DNA of 23,825 nt from an uncultured Blautia sp. Its GTDB lineage: Bacteria > Bacillota > Clostridia > Lachnospirales > Lachnospiraceae. Each line of letters begins with the position of its first letter. Positions within the stretch are counted from its first letter, which is position 1. Below are positions 23,318 to 23,825 of the stretch, one piece after another. Below the pieces are notes generated by a model that had not been told where the DNA came from, searched no databases, and was given only the letters and a program-made list of their open reading frames with translations. Location of the stretch: NCBI GenBank assembly GCA_937893675.1, contig CALBGI010000022.1, positions 1-23,825 on the forward strand, given 5' to 3'. The translations under genes and the position numbers were made by a program.

Positions 23318-23825
23318 TCATCCTCCTTCTTTTTCAGTTCCTGGGGTTTGGTGGTCATAATGCGGTAAAGCTCGGTATTCTTCGGGAAGTGATCCACGAA
23401 AGGCAGGATCGTGGAGCCATAGAACAGCAGACCCTCGCCCTCACCGGAGTGGGTCACATAGCTCAGCTGGTGCGTGGAGATGCCCAGCTGTTTGGCAAGG
23501 ATCTGACGGTCTCCACCTGCCTGGTTGAGCATATACACGAAGTCGGAATTTTCAAAGATGTTCTCCACCTCGCGGCTGGAAAGCAGGTCTTTGACATTCT
23601 GAGTGATACCTGTGGGAATGCCACCCCACTTACGGAATCGCTTCCAGATTTCCACCGTGTAGGCGGCGGTCTGTTCCTCTTTCAGCAGCAGGTGCATCTC
23701 GTCGATGTAGTAGCGGGTGGACTTGTGAGCGGCACGGTTGATGGTAACGCGGTTCCACACCTGATCCTGGACTACCAGCATACCGATTTTCTTGAGCTGC
23801 TTGCCCAGCTCCTTGATGTCATAGC
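23314..23825 (-). CDS. virB4: VirB4/TraE-type conjugation ATPase, C-terminal part
   Basis: Only the last 169 or so codons are in the window; the frame continues past the right edge. The Walker B region RYYIDEMHLLL is visible. After it come GGIPTGITQNVKDLLSS, the FVYMLNQAGGDRQILAKQLG region, and a tail ending KKKEDE. VirB4 ATPases power type IV secretion channels at the inner face of the membrane. The Walker A motif must lie outside the window. The stop codon is overlapped by the start of the 127-aa gene. Confidence 0.9.
   Translation of the reverse strand, partial: YDIKELGKQLKKIGMLVVQDQVWNRVTINRAAHKSTRYYIDEMHLLLKEEQTAAYTVEIWKRFRKWGGIPTGITQNVKDLLSSREVENIFENSDFVYMLNQAGGDRQILAKQLGISTHQLSYVTHSGEGEGLLFYGSTILPFVDHFPKNTELYRIMTTKPQELKKKEDE

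Noticed and set aside
1..23825. CRISPR array, tRNA or rRNA genes, integrase, ICE attachment sites
   Set aside because: No regularly spaced repeats, no tRNA- or rRNA-like sequence and no recombinase gene were seen on either strand. The window is internal to the element.

Overview
The window is an internal segment of an integrative and conjugative element (ICE) of the Tn1549 / C. difficile CTn type found in gut Clostridia (Lachnospiraceae/Oscillospiraceae-like hosts). The basis is the gene set and order: VirB4 ATPase, CD1108-type cell-wall hydrolase, DUF4315, CD1107/DUF4366, topoisomerase III, CHC2-ArdC-YodL protein, TTRAP protein, giant methylase/helicase, DUF3848/3849 protein, MobC and CD1845-type protein. 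All genes read on the minus strand, so transcription runs from high to low coordinates. Neither ICE end lies in the window, and no integrase, relaxase, cargo resistance gene, tRNA, rRNA or CRISPR array is visible.

Right part (about 23825 to 16940): a tightly packed transfer operon. It encodes the C-terminal end of VirB4, a 127-aa conserved protein, the membrane-anchored CHAP/NlpC-like peptidoglycan hydrolase, DUF4315, the secreted/anchored DUF4366 protein, a Cys-rich 64-aa protein, a membrane-anchored 227-aa protein, topoisomerase III and a 92-aa protein. Adjacent genes mostly overlap by ATGA or a few bases, which suggests translational coupling.

Middle part (16932 to 1941): the DNA-processing and anti-defence block. 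A CHC2 zinc-finger primase module is fused in frame to an ArdC-like/YodL protein, but a strong internal ribosome binding site and ATG remain at the junction. A 71-aa TTRAP protein follows, then an intrinsic terminator or attenuator, then a giant polyvalent protein. That protein carries an ArdC-like N domain, a disordered linker, four degenerate repeats, an N6-adenine methylase and an SNF2-type helicase. Its gene is split by a 2.5-kb LtrA-type group II intron inserted immediately after helicase motif III. Exact excision restores an open frame of 2,927 codons. Inside the first exon a complete tnpV gene, with its own Shine-Dalgarno sequence, is read in the +1 frame. The helicase linker (residues about 258-377) is therefore dual-coding with tnpV.

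Left part (1939 to 1): a DUF3848/DUF3849 protein and MobC end at a strong intrinsic terminator. A new sigma-70-like promoter, overlapped by an inverted repeat, then drives a 100-aa protein, a CD1845-type membrane protein and the first 18 codons of a further gene.

The most notable structures are the tnpV/helicase overprint, the intron placed in a deeply conserved helicase motif, the CHC2-ArdC fusion with a nested start, and the transcription-control hairpins that divide an otherwise continuous operon.
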